This document shows, in pieces, positions 51,849 through 61,019 of a stretch of 64,000 nt of DNA. Source of the stretch: Mageeibacillus sp. UBA1212 (GTDB taxonomy: Bacteria > Bacillota > Clostridia > UBA1212); the NCBI GenBank assembly GCA_002309655.1, contig DBXM01000019.1, forward strand, positions 54,128 through 118,127, given 5' to 3'. Both the position numbers and the translations under genes were made by a program. The notes under the pieces were generated by a model. It was not told the origin of the DNA and searched no databases. It was given only the letters and a program-made list of their open reading frames with translations. Each line of letters begins with the position of its first letter. Within the stretch, counting starts at the first letter, position 1.

Positions 51849-53006
51849 CTAATTTCTCATTCCCGGTTCCGTTGCTTCCGCCGTTCCGTCCGCGTTCCAT
51901 TTGAGTTCGAAAATCTCCAGGTACTGCTCGAACCGCGGCAGCCTTTCGCAGCAGGTGATGTACCACTTGCCCTTGAACTCGAACACCTCGGCACAGGAAG
52001 GCACGTTGGCGCTCGACTCGTTCCCGTGCGTTCCCTCGATAATGGGGCCGAGGCTCTTCCAGCCGCTCACCGGGTCGTCCGAGACCGCGTAAGCCGTGCC
52101 GTGGCCGCAGTTTGTGTAGAACAGATAGTACTTCCCGTCCTTTTTGAGCAGGAACGGCGACTCCAGCGCAATGTCGCAGATGTCGAAGGTGTGCGCTCCG
52201 AGGTCCTTCCAGTGAACCATGTCTTTTGACGATGCGATGCCTACCGCCGGCACGTAGCGGTTCGTTATTTCATCTCTTTTGCACGTGCAGTAGTACATGT
52301 AAGCGGTGCCGTCCCCGTCGATGAACACCATCGAGTCGCGGCAGTCGGACCACCTTGAGGCGTCCCAGTTCCCCCACTCACCCGGCGTCAGCACCGGATT
52401 GTTTTCGTACTTTGTCCAGCTGTAAAGATCGTCTGATGTGGCGAGGCAGATCGCCTGGGCGGAGTTTATGTTGACGCCTGTGTAGTACATGAAGTATTTC
52501 CCGTCTTTTTCCGCGACTCCCGGCGACCAGACCTGGTAGTTCTCGAACATATTGACGTCCACGGAGATGACCGGCGGCTCGATCTTCCAGTTTACAAGGT
52601 CCTCCGTCACCGCGTGGCCCACCGTGTCCGTGGGCATTGTGTCCCATTCGTATCCCGGGTAGCTTCTGTTGTAAAAAAGGTGCACCTGCCCGTCCTTCAC
52701 GACAACGCTGTGGTCCACCAGCGCGATTCCCGGTTCCGTGAACTTACCCTTTAAAGGCTCTTTGCCGGCTTCGAGCGCTTCTATGTACCTCTCCGCCGCG
52801 TTCAGGCACTCCTCCGCGGTGTACCCCACGCCGAAGCCGTACCTCCCTCTCGCCGAAGCCCCCGCATCGAAGTTCTGCGCCCGCTCAAGAAGAATCCTCA
52901 CGATCGCCACGGTCTTCACGGTCTCGAAGTCCGTTTTCAGCTTAAACGGCGCCGTCCGCGCCTGCAGTTCGTAATATTTTGTCTGAAATCCGCTGAGCCG
53001 TTCCAT
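51849..53006 (-). CDS. Cytoplasmic glycosidase-like five-bladed propeller (GH43/GH32 superfamily)
   Basis: The protein has 385 residues. No signal peptide is seen. After about 100 helical residues, blade motifs follow: ALVDHSVVVKDGQVHLFYN, YQVWSPGVAEKDGKYFMYY, SDCRDSMVFIDGDGTAYMYY and ALESPFLLKKDGKYYLFYT. The Asp in the first, the RD in the third and the Glu in the last occupy the places of the catalytic residues in GH32/GH43/GH68-type enzymes. It probably acts on an imported oligosaccharide; the exact family cannot be assigned by eye. AAAGGG precedes the ATG. Confidence 0.8.
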   Translation of the reverse strand: MERLSGFQTKYYELQARTAPFKLKTDFETVKTVAIVRILLERAQNFDAGASARGRYGFGVGYTAEECLNAAERYIEALEAGKEPLKGKFTEPGIALVDHSVVVKDGQVHLFYNRSYPGYEWDTMPTDTVGHAVTEDLVNWKIEPPVISVDVNMFENYQVWSPGVAEKDGKYFMYYTGVNINSAQAICLATSDDLYSWTKYENNPVLTPGEWGNWDASRWSDCRDSMVFIDGDGTAYMYYCTCKRDEITNRYVPAVGIASSKDMVHWKDLGAHTFDICDIALESPFLLKKDGKYYLFYTNCGHGTAYAVSDDPVSGWKSLGPIIEGTHGNESSANVPSCAEVFEFKGKWYITCCERLPRFEQYLEIFELKWNADGTAEATEPGMRN

Positions 53007-53045
53007 TTTTAACCCTTTCCCGCCTCTATAAACCCTGTTTTCGTC

Positions 53046-53091
53046 AAAAAAAGACCCGAAAGCGACTTAAAGACTTCCGGGCCTTTTGGAA
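53046..53091 (-). terminator. Terminator after the ftsZ pair
   Basis: On the minus strand CCCGGAAG pairs with CTTTCGGG with one mismatch, then TCTTTTTTT. Confidence 0.75.
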
Positions 53092-53106
53092 ATTCATTTC
53101 AGATTA

Positions 53107-54315
53107 TTACTTTCTCGCTCTCAGGAACGAAGGAATGTCGTCGTCACCGTTGCCGTTGTCCTGGGGCTTGGGCTGCTGCTGAGGCTGAATGGGCTGCTGC
53201 GGCTGCTGGGGCGGAGTATTCAGCGCCTGGCCGAAGTTTGCCTGGAAAGCGTTCTGGGACGGCTTGACGCCGAAGGGCTCGGTGTTGAGCGCGCCCGTGA
53301 AGGTCGTTTCAGCCGGCTGCTCTTTCGCAGAAAAGTCCGCCGCGATGATCGTGATGTACACGAAGTCGCGCAGCTCGTCGCTGTCCTCTTCCGGCTCTCT
53401 GGTACCGAAGATGATGTCGACGTTCGGATCCGCCTTCTCGCAGATCTCGTCGCCGCACCTGGAAATCTCCATCATGTCGAGCTTGTCGCCGAAGTACTGA
53501 ACGAGAACGACCTTTGCGCCGTCGATGGTCGTCTCAAGAAGCTGGTTCTGGGTCGCCCTTGCGAGTGCCTGCTTGAACCTGTCTTCGCCCTTGCCGTAGC
53601 CGACGCCCATGTGAATGATGCCGCGGTTGGTCATCGTGGTCTTGATGTCCGCGAAGTCGATGTTGATGTCGCCGCACTTCTTGATGATGTCGTAGATGCC
53701 TCTAACCGACTGGGTGAGGATCTCGTCGGCCTTCTTGAAGCTCTCCTTCATCGTGACCTTGTCCTTGAATACCTTGAAGATATTCTGGTTGGGAACGATA
53801 AGCATGGAGTCAACGTTCGCCTTGAGCTCCTGAATGCCCGCCTCCGCGACTCTCATCTTGCGCGGACCTTCAAAGTTGAAAGGCTTGGAAACCACCGCGA
53901 TGGTGAGAATGCCCTTCTCCTTCGCGCACTTCGCTATAATAGGAGCCGCGCCTGTGCCGGTGCCGCCGCCCATACCCGCGGTGATGAAAACGACGTCGCA
54001 GTTGTCGAGAACTTTGGAAATCTCGTCAAGGTTCTCCTGAGCCGACTTCGCGCCGACCTCCGGTCTTGCGCCCGCGCCGAGACCTTTGGTCTCCTTCTTG
54101 CCGATCTGGATCTTGACCGGCGCCTTGCACTGAGTGAGAACGTTCACGTCGGTGTTGACCGCCACGAAGGTGACGTCGTCAAGGTTCGAGTCTTCAACCA
54201 TTCTGTCGATGGCGTTGTTTCCGCCGCCGCCGACACCCAAAACAACTATTCTTGCGTCGACAAAATCAGCCGCGCCCGCGAAGAGCTCATTGTAATCTTC
54301 AAATTCGTTTGCCAT
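53107..54315 (-). CDS. ftsZ: Cell division protein FtsZ, copy with canonical C-terminal tail
   Basis: The protein has 402 residues. This tubulin-like GTPase forms the division ring. The nucleotide-binding GGGTGTG is at 116-122, and the T7 loop residues Asn218, Asp220 and Asp223 are intact. A Pro/Gln-rich linker of about 60 residues leads to the conserved tail DDDIPSFLRARK, the site that binds FtsA and SepF. It lies 111 bases after the other ftsZ, with its own GGGGAGG site. Both copies share RGIIHMGVGYGKG, which differs from the Bacillus sequence at the same place and suggests a duplication within this lineage. Confidence 0.97.
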   Translation of the reverse strand: MANEFEDYNELFAGAADFVDARIVVLGVGGGGNNAIDRMVEDSNLDDVTFVAVNTDVNVLTQCKAPVKIQIGKKETKGLGAGARPEVGAKSAQENLDEISKVLDNCDVVFITAGMGGGTGTGAAPIIAKCAKEKGILTIAVVSKPFNFEGPRKMRVAEAGIQELKANVDSMLIVPNQNIFKVFKDKVTMKESFKKADEILTQSVRGIYDIIKKCGDINIDFADIKTTMTNRGIIHMGVGYGKGEDRFKQALARATQNQLLETTIDGAKVVLVQYFGDKLDMMEISRCGDEICEKADPNVDIIFGTREPEEDSDELRDFVYITIIAADFSAKEQPAETTFTGALNTEPFGVKPSQNAFQANFGQALNTPPQQPQQPIQPQQQPKPQDNGNGDDDIPSFLRARK

Positions 54316-54426
54316 TTTAAACCTCCCCGATGCCGGATGTGGGCCCGGACATCACTTCTTCCGTTTGTAAAATCAATTAGTACCGCTTGTGCTGTTATGT
54401 TCCTGTTTTCGAAAATGTTCGCGGAA

Positions 54427-55500
54427 TCAGAACCCGATCGGACGCCAGTTGTATCCGCCGGTAGAACCGCCCTGGGGCGTTCCCGGATTTCCTGCCGGGG
54501 GCGCCATATTCTCGCCTCCGAGAGGAGCTTCGAACTGTGCCGCGATGATCGTGACCTGCACGAAATCCTTTTCTTCCGTCTCGGTCTCCGGCTCTCTGTA
54601 GCCCCAGATGATCTCCGCGTCCGGGTTGACCGCGTTTGCGATGTACTCGGAGCACTCGTTCATCTGGAAGATGTTGATGTTGTCGCCGTAGAAGTTGAGA
54701 ATGACCTCTTTCGCGTAGTTGATCGAAGTCTCGAGAAGCGGATTCTTGATCGCCATGTCGAGCGCGTCGTGGAAGCGGTTGTCGCCCTTGCCGTAGCCGA
54801 CGCCCATGTGAATGATGCCGCGGCCGGCCATGACCGATCTGATGTCGGCAAAGTCGATGTTGACCTCGCCGCGCTTTGTGATGATCTCGCAGATGCCCTT
54901 GACGTTGCTGCTGAGAACCGTGTCGACTCTCTTGAACGCGTCGTTGACGGTGCACCTGTCTCTGAACACCTTGTAGACGTTGTCGTTCGGAATCACTACC
55001 AGCGAGTCGACGTTCGACTTGAGCTTCTCGATTCCCGCCTCCGCGGTGCGCATCTTCGTCCTGCCCTCAAATGAGAACGGCTTCGTGACGACCGCAACGG
55101 TCAGAATGCCCTTGTTTCTCGCCAGTTCCGCAACGAACGGAGCCGCGCCGGTACCTGTACCGCCGCCCATTCCCGCGGTGATAAACACCATGTCAATGTC
55201 CTCGAGAACGGCCTCGATCTGGTCTCTGGACTCCTCCGCGGCCATTCTGCCCACCTCGGGCTTCGCGCCGCAGCCGACGCCCTTCGTAAGCTTGGCGCCA
55301 AGCGGAATCCTCTTCGGCGCCTTCGAATTCTCGAGAACGCGGAAGTCTGTGTTCATCGCAACGAACTGAACATTTCTCATGCTCTCGTCGTTGATGCTCT
55401 CGTCGATAATGCGGTTCACGGCGTTGTTTCCGCCGCCGCCGATACCGATTATTGCCACCTTGGCATCTCTTACTTGCTCAATATCATAATCAACAGGCAC
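54427..55500 (-). CDS. FtsZ paralogue lacking the canonical C-terminal tail
   Basis: The protein has 357 residues. It starts at a GTG with GGGGAGG seven bases upstream. GGGTGTG is at 112-118, and the T7 residues Asn214, Asp216 and Asp219 are intact, so it should bind and hydrolyse GTP and polymerise. Instead of a linker and DIPxFLR tail it ends after a short Gly/Pro-rich stretch in NWRPIGF. It may therefore not contact FtsA directly and could modify or copolymerise with the other FtsZ. Its promoter at 55542-55570 probably drives both genes. Confidence 0.95.
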   Translation of the reverse strand: MPVDYDIEQVRDAKVAIIGIGGGGNNAVNRIIDESINDESMRNVQFVAMNTDFRVLENSKAPKRIPLGAKLTKGVGCGAKPEVGRMAAEESRDQIEAVLEDIDMVFITAGMGGGTGTGAAPFVAELARNKGILTVAVVTKPFSFEGRTKMRTAEAGIEKLKSNVDSLVVIPNDNVYKVFRDRCTVNDAFKRVDTVLSSNVKGICEIITKRGEVNIDFADIRSVMAGRGIIHMGVGYGKGDNRFHDALDMAIKNPLLETSINYAKEVILNFYGDNINIFQMNECSEYIANAVNPDAEIIWGYREPETETEEKDFVQVTIIAAQFEAPLGGENMAPPAGNPGTPQGGSTGGYNWRPIGF

Positions 55501-55541
55501 GGTAAATCCTCCCCAATTTCAAAAGAGATTATACTCTTTGT

Positions 55542-55570
55542 ATTATAAAATACCGGATAGTTTTTTTCAA
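55542..55570 (-). promoter_or_regulatory. Promoter of the ftsZ pair
   Basis: On the minus strand TTGAAA, 17 bases, TATAAT. Confidence 0.85.
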
Positions 55571-55727
55571 TACGTTTCAACGCGCCTTCAGCCGTTTTTT
55601 CGGCCGCAAAAGCGTTTTTTTCTCCGGTTTTCTTCGTTTTTCCGCGTTTTCAGCGGTTTCCGCCGTTTTCCCAAGTTCTTTCCCTTGTGTTTCCCGGCGC
55701 TTTCCCCGGCCGGCGGTTTGTTCTGCG

Positions 55728-57056
55728 TCAGCTCTTTAGTTTCTCGAAAAAGCTCTTGACCGACGATATGATGCCGGCGAAAAACGCCTTTATCTTCTCG
55801 CCGAACGATTTTCCCTCTTTTTCGGGGCCTTCGCCTCTTTCGCCGGAAGCGGTCTCGTTGCGGTTGATGACCGTCGAAGGTCTGCGGCCGTACTTGATCT
55901 TGGACGAGATGTAGATCAGCATTCCGAGCGCGGTCGTGAACGACGTCTTGATTCCGAGATCCTTGCCCTTGTCGACCGCCTCAACGTCGCCCGCCTCGAT
56001 AACCGACTCGAGCACGTTCCCGATGCCCTTAAAGTTCACGATGCCGTCGCCGATAAAGTAGATTTTGTCGATCACCGGCTTGAAAATACCGCTCTTCGCC
56101 ATGACGTCCTTCGCCATCTTGAACGCACTCTTCGCGATCTCCTCGATCCTGGCGTTCATGACGTCGACCACGTACGAAACCTCGACCATGTCCTCTGCGC
56201 CCGCGTCAAGCCTGTCCAGCGGGATCTCCGCGTTGGCCGTGAGAACGTTCCTGGAGGCGTAGCCGTACTCGAATTTCATTCTCGTCGCCTTGTTCTCAGG
56301 CACCGAAAAGACTTTTTCCAGGTCGCGGGAAATGTTGTTGCCGCCCATCGGCAGCGTGTCGAACGCGAACGGAATTCCGTTGTAGTACACCGAGATCTCG
56401 GTGGATGCGCCGCCCACGTCCGCAATAACCGTAAAGCAGTCCTTCGAGAGGAAGAACGCTGACGCGTCGAAAACCTTCTGGCTCGCGAAGAACGAAGGCA
56501 CGAAGCCGTCGACTTTTATGTCAAGGTCGCCCAGAAGCCTGGTCACACGCGCAATCACGTCCGCCTTCGCTACCACCGCGTTCGCCTCAAGCTGCAGCCT
56601 GCTGCACACGGTTCCCTCGGGCTTGTCGAAAAGAAGCTTGTCGTCCGCTCTGAAAGCGACCGGAATGATGTCCACAAGCATCTCGTCCTCGCCGTAAACG
56701 ACGTTCGACGCCTCGTTGAGCACCTCGCCCACGTTGAGGCCCGTAATCGGAGCCGGCGGCACGATCACGACTTCGCCCGACCCGAACACCGGACGCACGA
56801 AGCGGTTGGAAATGCTCACGTAGCACGACTTGATCTCGATGCCGGTCTTGTTCAGAACGGTGTCGACCGCGCTCGAAACGCACCTGTGGAGGTCGGTCCT
56901 CTTGAGGTCTCCCGACAGGTCGATAACGCCCGAAGAAGGGGTCTCGGCTTTTGCGATTATTTTCGGCGTTCCTTTGTCTGTAATGCGCCCGACAAGAATT
57001 CTGACTCCCGTCGTTCCGATGTCCATTACCGCTACGGCAAGTTTCAGGTTGCTCAT
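55728..57056 (-). CDS. ftsA: Cell division protein FtsA-like actin homologue
   Basis: The protein has 442 residues. Actin-fold phosphate loops are MDIGTTGVRILVG at the N-terminus and IADVGGASTEIS in the second half, with FIGDGIVNFKGI near the end, and an SHS2-like segment lies around 85-160. The last residues (KIKAFFAGIISSVKSFFEKL) form an amphipathic helix like the membrane-targeting sequence of FtsA. It would tether FtsZ with the DIPxFLR tail to the membrane. GGAGAG precedes the ATG, and a promoter lies at 57171-57199. Confidence 0.92.
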   Translation of the reverse strand: MSNLKLAVAVMDIGTTGVRILVGRITDKGTPKIIAKAETPSSGVIDLSGDLKRTDLHRCVSSAVDTVLNKTGIEIKSCYVSISNRFVRPVFGSGEVVIVPPAPITGLNVGEVLNEASNVVYGEDEMLVDIIPVAFRADDKLLFDKPEGTVCSRLQLEANAVVAKADVIARVTRLLGDLDIKVDGFVPSFFASQKVFDASAFFLSKDCFTVIADVGGASTEISVYYNGIPFAFDTLPMGGNNISRDLEKVFSVPENKATRMKFEYGYASRNVLTANAEIPLDRLDAGAEDMVEVSYVVDVMNARIEEIAKSAFKMAKDVMAKSGIFKPVIDKIYFIGDGIVNFKGIGNVLESVIEAGDVEAVDKGKDLGIKTSFTTALGMLIYISSKIKYGRRPSTVINRNETASGERGEGPEKEGKSFGEKIKAFFAGIISSVKSFFEKLKS

Positions 57057-57170
57057 TTGTTTCTCTCCAATCGAATTCTAAAATAATCTCTGATTTTCGT
57101 GTGCGCCGGTCTGTCAGTCCGCGCCGTGTTCCGGGAACCTCCCGGCCGCCGCGATTGCCGGCAAATATTA

Positions 57171-57199
57171 ATAATATAAAATCGGCGTTTCTTTTTCAA
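57171..57199 (-). promoter_or_regulatory. Promoter of ftsA
   Basis: On the minus strand TTGAAA, 17 bases, TATTAT. Confidence 0.75.
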
Positions 57200-57281
57200 T
57201 AGCCGAAATCGGTTTTTTGAACTCAATTCCGCGTTTTTTCGGCATTTTTAGGGAATTATTCGCGTTCCGGGCTGAAATGTC

Positions 57282-58643
57282 TCAGTCGAGCTCGCCTTCC
57301 CCTTCTTCTCCGCCGCCCTCTCCGGAAGGTTCTGCGGTCGCCTCTTCTTCCGGCGTTCCGGTGGGTTCCGGCGTGTTCTCACCGGGTTCCTCTGTCTCTC
57401 CCGAAGGCTCTTCGGAAGGCTTTTCCGTCTCTTCGGGAATCTCCGTAGGCGAAGGTTCTTCCGTTTCTTCAGGCGTCGGTTCTTCGGTGGGTTCCTCCGT
57501 GGGCTCTTCCGGATTCTCAGTCTCTTCCGGAGGCGATTCCGTCTCCTCCGCAGGCGTTTCGGTCGGATCAGGTTCTTCCGTATTCTCCGGTATCTCCGTC
57601 TCTTCGGGCGCTTCCGTTTCTTCGGGAACTTCCGTCTCTTCCGGCGCTTCCGTCACCGCGGGAACTTCCGTCGGCGTTTCAGTCGGCCTTTCTGTAACCG
57701 GCGGCGCGGCGGTGGGCGTTTCCGTCGGCTCCTCTGTTGGAGCTTCCGTCTCCGGCGGTTCCGGCGTGGCGTTCCTGCTGAACACGTCGTTTCCCGAATC
57801 GGAAAGCGTTATCGTGCCGTCCTTCAGTTCGACCTTCCCGGACCTGAATATCGCCGCAAGCCGCTCCAGCCTCGCGCAGTTCGTGCTGCCGTCGCCCAGC
57901 TTCCCGAACTTCACAACCACGTTGCCGGTGCAGTAAAAGTACGCCTCGTCCTTCCCCGCGAAATAAATCAGCCTCACGCGGCTGTAAAGCGTGTCGTCCG
58001 CGAGCACCGCGTAGTAGAACTCCACAACGTCGCTCCACGCGATTTCGTTCGCGTACTTAATCCTCGACCCGAGATCCGACTGCGTGACGGAAAGTCCGCT
58101 CACCGCGGGACCATCCACCTCGATGCCCTGCATCCCCACGCTGTCCTCGCTCAGCCTGTCGAGTTCGCAAATCAGCGCCACAACTCCGGCCCTGTCGGTA
58201 ACGACCGCCTCTCCCGCCTCAGTCACTATCACGTAAGCTCCGCGCGGCTCGCCCGAAATATGAAGCGTGCTGCCGCTCAGTTTCACCCTCACGTTCTTGT
58301 ACTGCGGGAATTCAAACGAAATGTCTCTCTCGGCCGCAGTGTACCGCCCCTTCAGCGTCGCAAGAACGCCCCGGAGCCCGTTGGACTTGACAATCGCCGC
58401 AAGCCCGTCCGAGCCGATATACTTTTCCGCATAAGGCATAACATCCGCCTCAAAACCGTCGTCGGCGGATTCGCAAACGATTTTCCTGATTTCAAACGGC
58501 TTCGCGATGGAAAACACCGCCGCAACAATACCTGCGACGACCAGCAAAACGACAACAATCACAACAACGGTCTTCACGACCTTACCGGTGCCGGCTTTCC
58601 GGGTCTTTATCTCTTTTTTGGTGCGTACCCTGTCTCCGTACAT
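57282..58643 (-). CDS. FtsQ/DivIB-like division protein with long acidic Pro/Thr/Glu tail
   Basis: The protein has 453 residues. A basic cytoplasmic start and one membrane helix (about 24-46) are followed by a POTRA-like segment (FEIRKIVCE...) and a beta domain, as in DivIB/FtsQ, which links early and late division proteins. The last 150 residues are an extracytoplasmic low-complexity tail of repeated EETE(V/A/I)PEE, EEPTEEPT units. Position beside ftsA and ftsZ supports the call. I prefer the ATG at 58643, because a promoter at 58733-58761 leaves no room for a leader before the longer GTG start. Confidence 0.75.
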   Translation of the reverse strand: MYGDRVRTKKEIKTRKAGTGKVVKTVVVIVVVLLVVAGIVAAVFSIAKPFEIRKIVCESADDGFEADVMPYAEKYIGSDGLAAIVKSNGLRGVLATLKGRYTAAERDISFEFPQYKNVRVKLSGSTLHISGEPRGAYVIVTEAGEAVVTDRAGVVALICELDRLSEDSVGMQGIEVDGPAVSGLSVTQSDLGSRIKYANEIAWSDVVEFYYAVLADDTLYSRVRLIYFAGKDEAYFYCTGNVVVKFGKLGDGSTNCARLERLAAIFRSGKVELKDGTITLSDSGNDVFSRNATPEPPETEAPTEEPTETPTAAPPVTERPTETPTEVPAVTEAPEETEVPEETEAPEETEIPENTEEPDPTETPAEETESPPEETENPEEPTEEPTEEPTPEETEEPSPTEIPEETEKPSEEPSGETEEPGENTPEPTGTPEEEATAEPSGEGGGEEGEGELD

Positions 58644-58732
58644 GTCGTCACGAAACCTTTTCTTCAGTAATCGCTTCTTCAAAAAGCGCGAAAAAGCGCG
58701 CGCCGCGGTTCGCGGCACAAAAACTCAGTGTA

Positions 58733-58761
58733 ATTGTATCATTAAAAACCGCGCTTGTCAC
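58733..58761 (-). promoter_or_regulatory. Promoter of the ftsQ-like gene
   Basis: On the minus strand GTGACA, 17 bases, TACAAT. Confidence 0.8.
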
Positions 58762-58890
58762 CTTTTTTTACGCAAAAAACACCCTCGCGCGCATAAAACT
58801 TCGCAAAAACCCTTTCCGGTTCCTGATTTCCGCCTTACGCGCGCGGGAGCGGGGGCTCAGCCGCGGTTTAGACCGTCTTTTGTTCTCAAC

Positions 58891-60573
58891 TTAATAGCCG
58901 TATTCTTCCTCGAGTTCTCTGACAAAAGACCCGGGCTCGAACACCAGGTTTCCGCACCTTGAAGGGTACGCGATGACGAGTTCACTCTTTGCGCGCGTCA
59001 TCGCGACGTACATAAGCCGCCTCTCCTCTCTCAGCGCGTTCTCGCCTTTTCCCTCTCCCGACGGGAACTCCCCTTTCACGCAGTCGATAACGATGACCGT
59101 GTCGTATTCGAGTCCCTTCGCAGAGTGAACGGTACTGAGATTAATGAGGCTTGCTTCGTCCGTCTCAAAAGCGTCGATTTCCGCCGCCAGTTCCATGAAT
59201 CCGTCTCCTGACAAAGCCTTCCCGGCAATGATCGCTGCGGCTCTTTCCAGCACCGCTGCATAGAGGTGTCTCCTCCCTGCTCCGATGCCCGCCATAACCG
59301 CCCCGATCGCCCCGGACTTCACCAGCCTTCTGTAAATTGTCCCAATGTCCGGAAAAACGCCCGGTCCCTTACGCTCCAGGAACGCCTCCTCTTCGCATTT
59401 TATCAGCTCCGCAACTGCGTCCGTGAATCCGCTCTCACCGAACTTAACGCGCTCTCCGCCGACCCTTGGCCGGATATCGATTTTCCGCTTTTTTTCGGCA
59501 AAAAACAGCTTCGTCAACACTACGACGGCGCTGGCGTTGTTTCTGTAAAGAACGCACGCGCTCCTCCCTTTCGCCGCGCAGTCGAGCATCTTCGCCACCG
59601 CAAAATCCGCCTGTTTTTCGGTATCCGCGAACCTCATCAGCGACACGCTTCCTCCGGCCCCTTTGTGCGCGCTCAGGCGCTTTCCGAACCGCCCTTCGTT
59701 TCCGCGAATGAACCTCGACGCAACCTCCACGATCTCGCTGTTCGACCTGTAATTTCTTTCGAGCATATAGACCGTCCGCGCCCCGAGCCCTCTCAGAATG
59801 TCCGGCTCCGCGCCTCTGAATCCGTAAATCGACTGGTCGTCGTCCGCCACATAGAAAATGTTGCCGTCGGAAATGAGTTCGATAATCTCCGCCTGAACCG
59901 CCGACAGGTCCTGCGCCTCGTCCACCTGCGTGAACGAAAACGCTCTCCTCGTCTCCCGGAGAAACTCCGCGTCGCTTTTAAGAATCCGCACCGCCTCCGC
60001 GAGCATGTCGTCAAAGTCGATCAGTCCGAGCCGCCTTTTGGTCTCTGCGTACAGAACCGCCACGTCGTCCGCGATGCTGAAGAACCTTTTGCTTTTCGCG
60101 TCCGTCTGTCTCTCGATAAAGTTCTTCTCCGTCTCTGACACGCTTCTCTTCAGTTCCCGCAGCACGTCCTTCGACGCGTCCGTTCCCGTGATACCGCGGT
60201 AAAGCCTTTTCAGAATGTCCTCCGTTTCCGCCTGCTCAAGCACCGCCGGCGGCGCCTCTCCTCTTTTTTCAAGCCGCCGCCTGATAAGATAGTAGCAGTA
60301 CGCGTGAACCGTCGAAAACCTCGCCGCGCTCCCGGGAATGCCGACCCTCCTTAAAAGGTTCTCTCCCCGCTCTTTCATCTCTTCGCACGCGTGACGGTTG
60401 AACGAAAGCGTCAGCACGACCCCGCTTCCGCAAGTATCTCCGTTTCCGCCTTCGCATCCCGCTACGTGGTTCCGCCGCCCTTCGCACGCCAGCCTTGCCG
60501 CCCGGAGCGCAATCACTCTGGTCTTTCCGCTGCCCGGGCCCGCCACGCAGAGCGCACGTCCTTCGCCGTGCAT
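58891..60573 (-). CDS. Small UvrD/PcrA-like DNA helicase with an unclear 5' end
   Basis: The longest frame with a normal start gives 560 residues. Superfamily 1 motifs are all present: Walker A AGPGSGKTR, TLSFNRHACEEM, motif II VDEAQD, motif III DDDQSIYGFRG, YRSNSEI, VHSAKGLEYDTVIV and YVAMTRAKSEL. It unwinds DNA in repair or replication restart. The Q motif (LSGEQLSAV) lies upstream of the first ATG, in frame back to a TAA at 60646-60648, but no ATG, GTG or TTG is available there. So the true start is lost to a frameshift or uses an unusual codon. It is shorter than PcrA (about 730). Confidence 0.85.
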   Translation of the reverse strand: MHGEGRALCVAGPGSGKTRVIALRAARLACEGRRNHVAGCEGGNGDTCGSGVVLTLSFNRHACEEMKERGENLLRRVGIPGSAARFSTVHAYCYYLIRRRLEKRGEAPPAVLEQAETEDILKRLYRGITGTDASKDVLRELKRSVSETEKNFIERQTDAKSKRFFSIADDVAVLYAETKRRLGLIDFDDMLAEAVRILKSDAEFLRETRRAFSFTQVDEAQDLSAVQAEIIELISDGNIFYVADDDQSIYGFRGAEPDILRGLGARTVYMLERNYRSNSEIVEVASRFIRGNEGRFGKRLSAHKGAGGSVSLMRFADTEKQADFAVAKMLDCAAKGRSACVLYRNNASAVVVLTKLFFAEKKRKIDIRPRVGGERVKFGESGFTDAVAELIKCEEEAFLERKGPGVFPDIGTIYRRLVKSGAIGAVMAGIGAGRRHLYAAVLERAAAIIAGKALSGDGFMELAAEIDAFETDEASLINLSTVHSAKGLEYDTVIVIDCVKGEFPSGEGKGENALREERRLMYVAMTRAKSELVIAYPSRCGNLVFEPGSFVRELEEEYGY

Positions 60574-60648
60574 TACCGCCGAAAGCTGCTCTCCGCTGAG
60601 TTTCCCTATCTCGTCGGCAAACGCCTCCTGAAAAACACTATCCGTTTA

Positions 60649-60912
60649 GAAGCACTCCTCCCGGCACATGCCGGCATTTTCGCGAACAAGCCACAGATCT
60701 CCGAAATCGCGGGGTTTCAAGCCGCCTTTCCGCCTCGCCCCGAAGGTTATTCTACACCGTTTTTGCGGCGTTGCAAGCGGAAAAATATTTCCCGCGGACC
60801 TGGGAAATAACAAATTTTATTGTCCAAAAAACCGGTGGATTTTCCGCCTCTTCAAAGTGCAAATCCATCCACCCGCACGGCAGCTGTTTTGACCTATTTC
60901 TAGAATAATACA
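60649..60912. other. Intergenic region without a recognised gene
   Basis: No open frame with a ribosome site and no RNA family is recognised between the helicase and the terminator of the surface protein. Confidence 0.5.
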
Positions 60913-60942
60913 GCCGCACCCCCGAAAAATCGGAGGTGCGGC
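60913..60942 (-). terminator. Terminator of the surface protein gene
   Basis: GCCGCACC pairs with GGTGCGGC, with an inner CCGA/TCGG stem. The tract after it on the minus strand (TGTATTATTCT) is only moderately T-rich. Confidence 0.5.
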
Positions 60943-61019
60943 CGGCCCGGTTTGAAACCGGTTCAAAGCCTATTCAGGCCTTATTCATTTTCGTTTACCG
61001 AATTGGTTATCAACCGGAA

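Noticed and set aside
53086..55074. 662-residue plus-strand open frame opposite the ftsZ genes
   Set aside because: Antisense shadow of two clear FtsZ genes; it also crosses their intergenic gap only by chance.
57217..57936. Ser/Gly/Val-rich plus-strand frame resembling a repeat protein
   Set aside because: It is the complement of the acidic Pro/Thr/Glu tail of the ftsQ-like gene.
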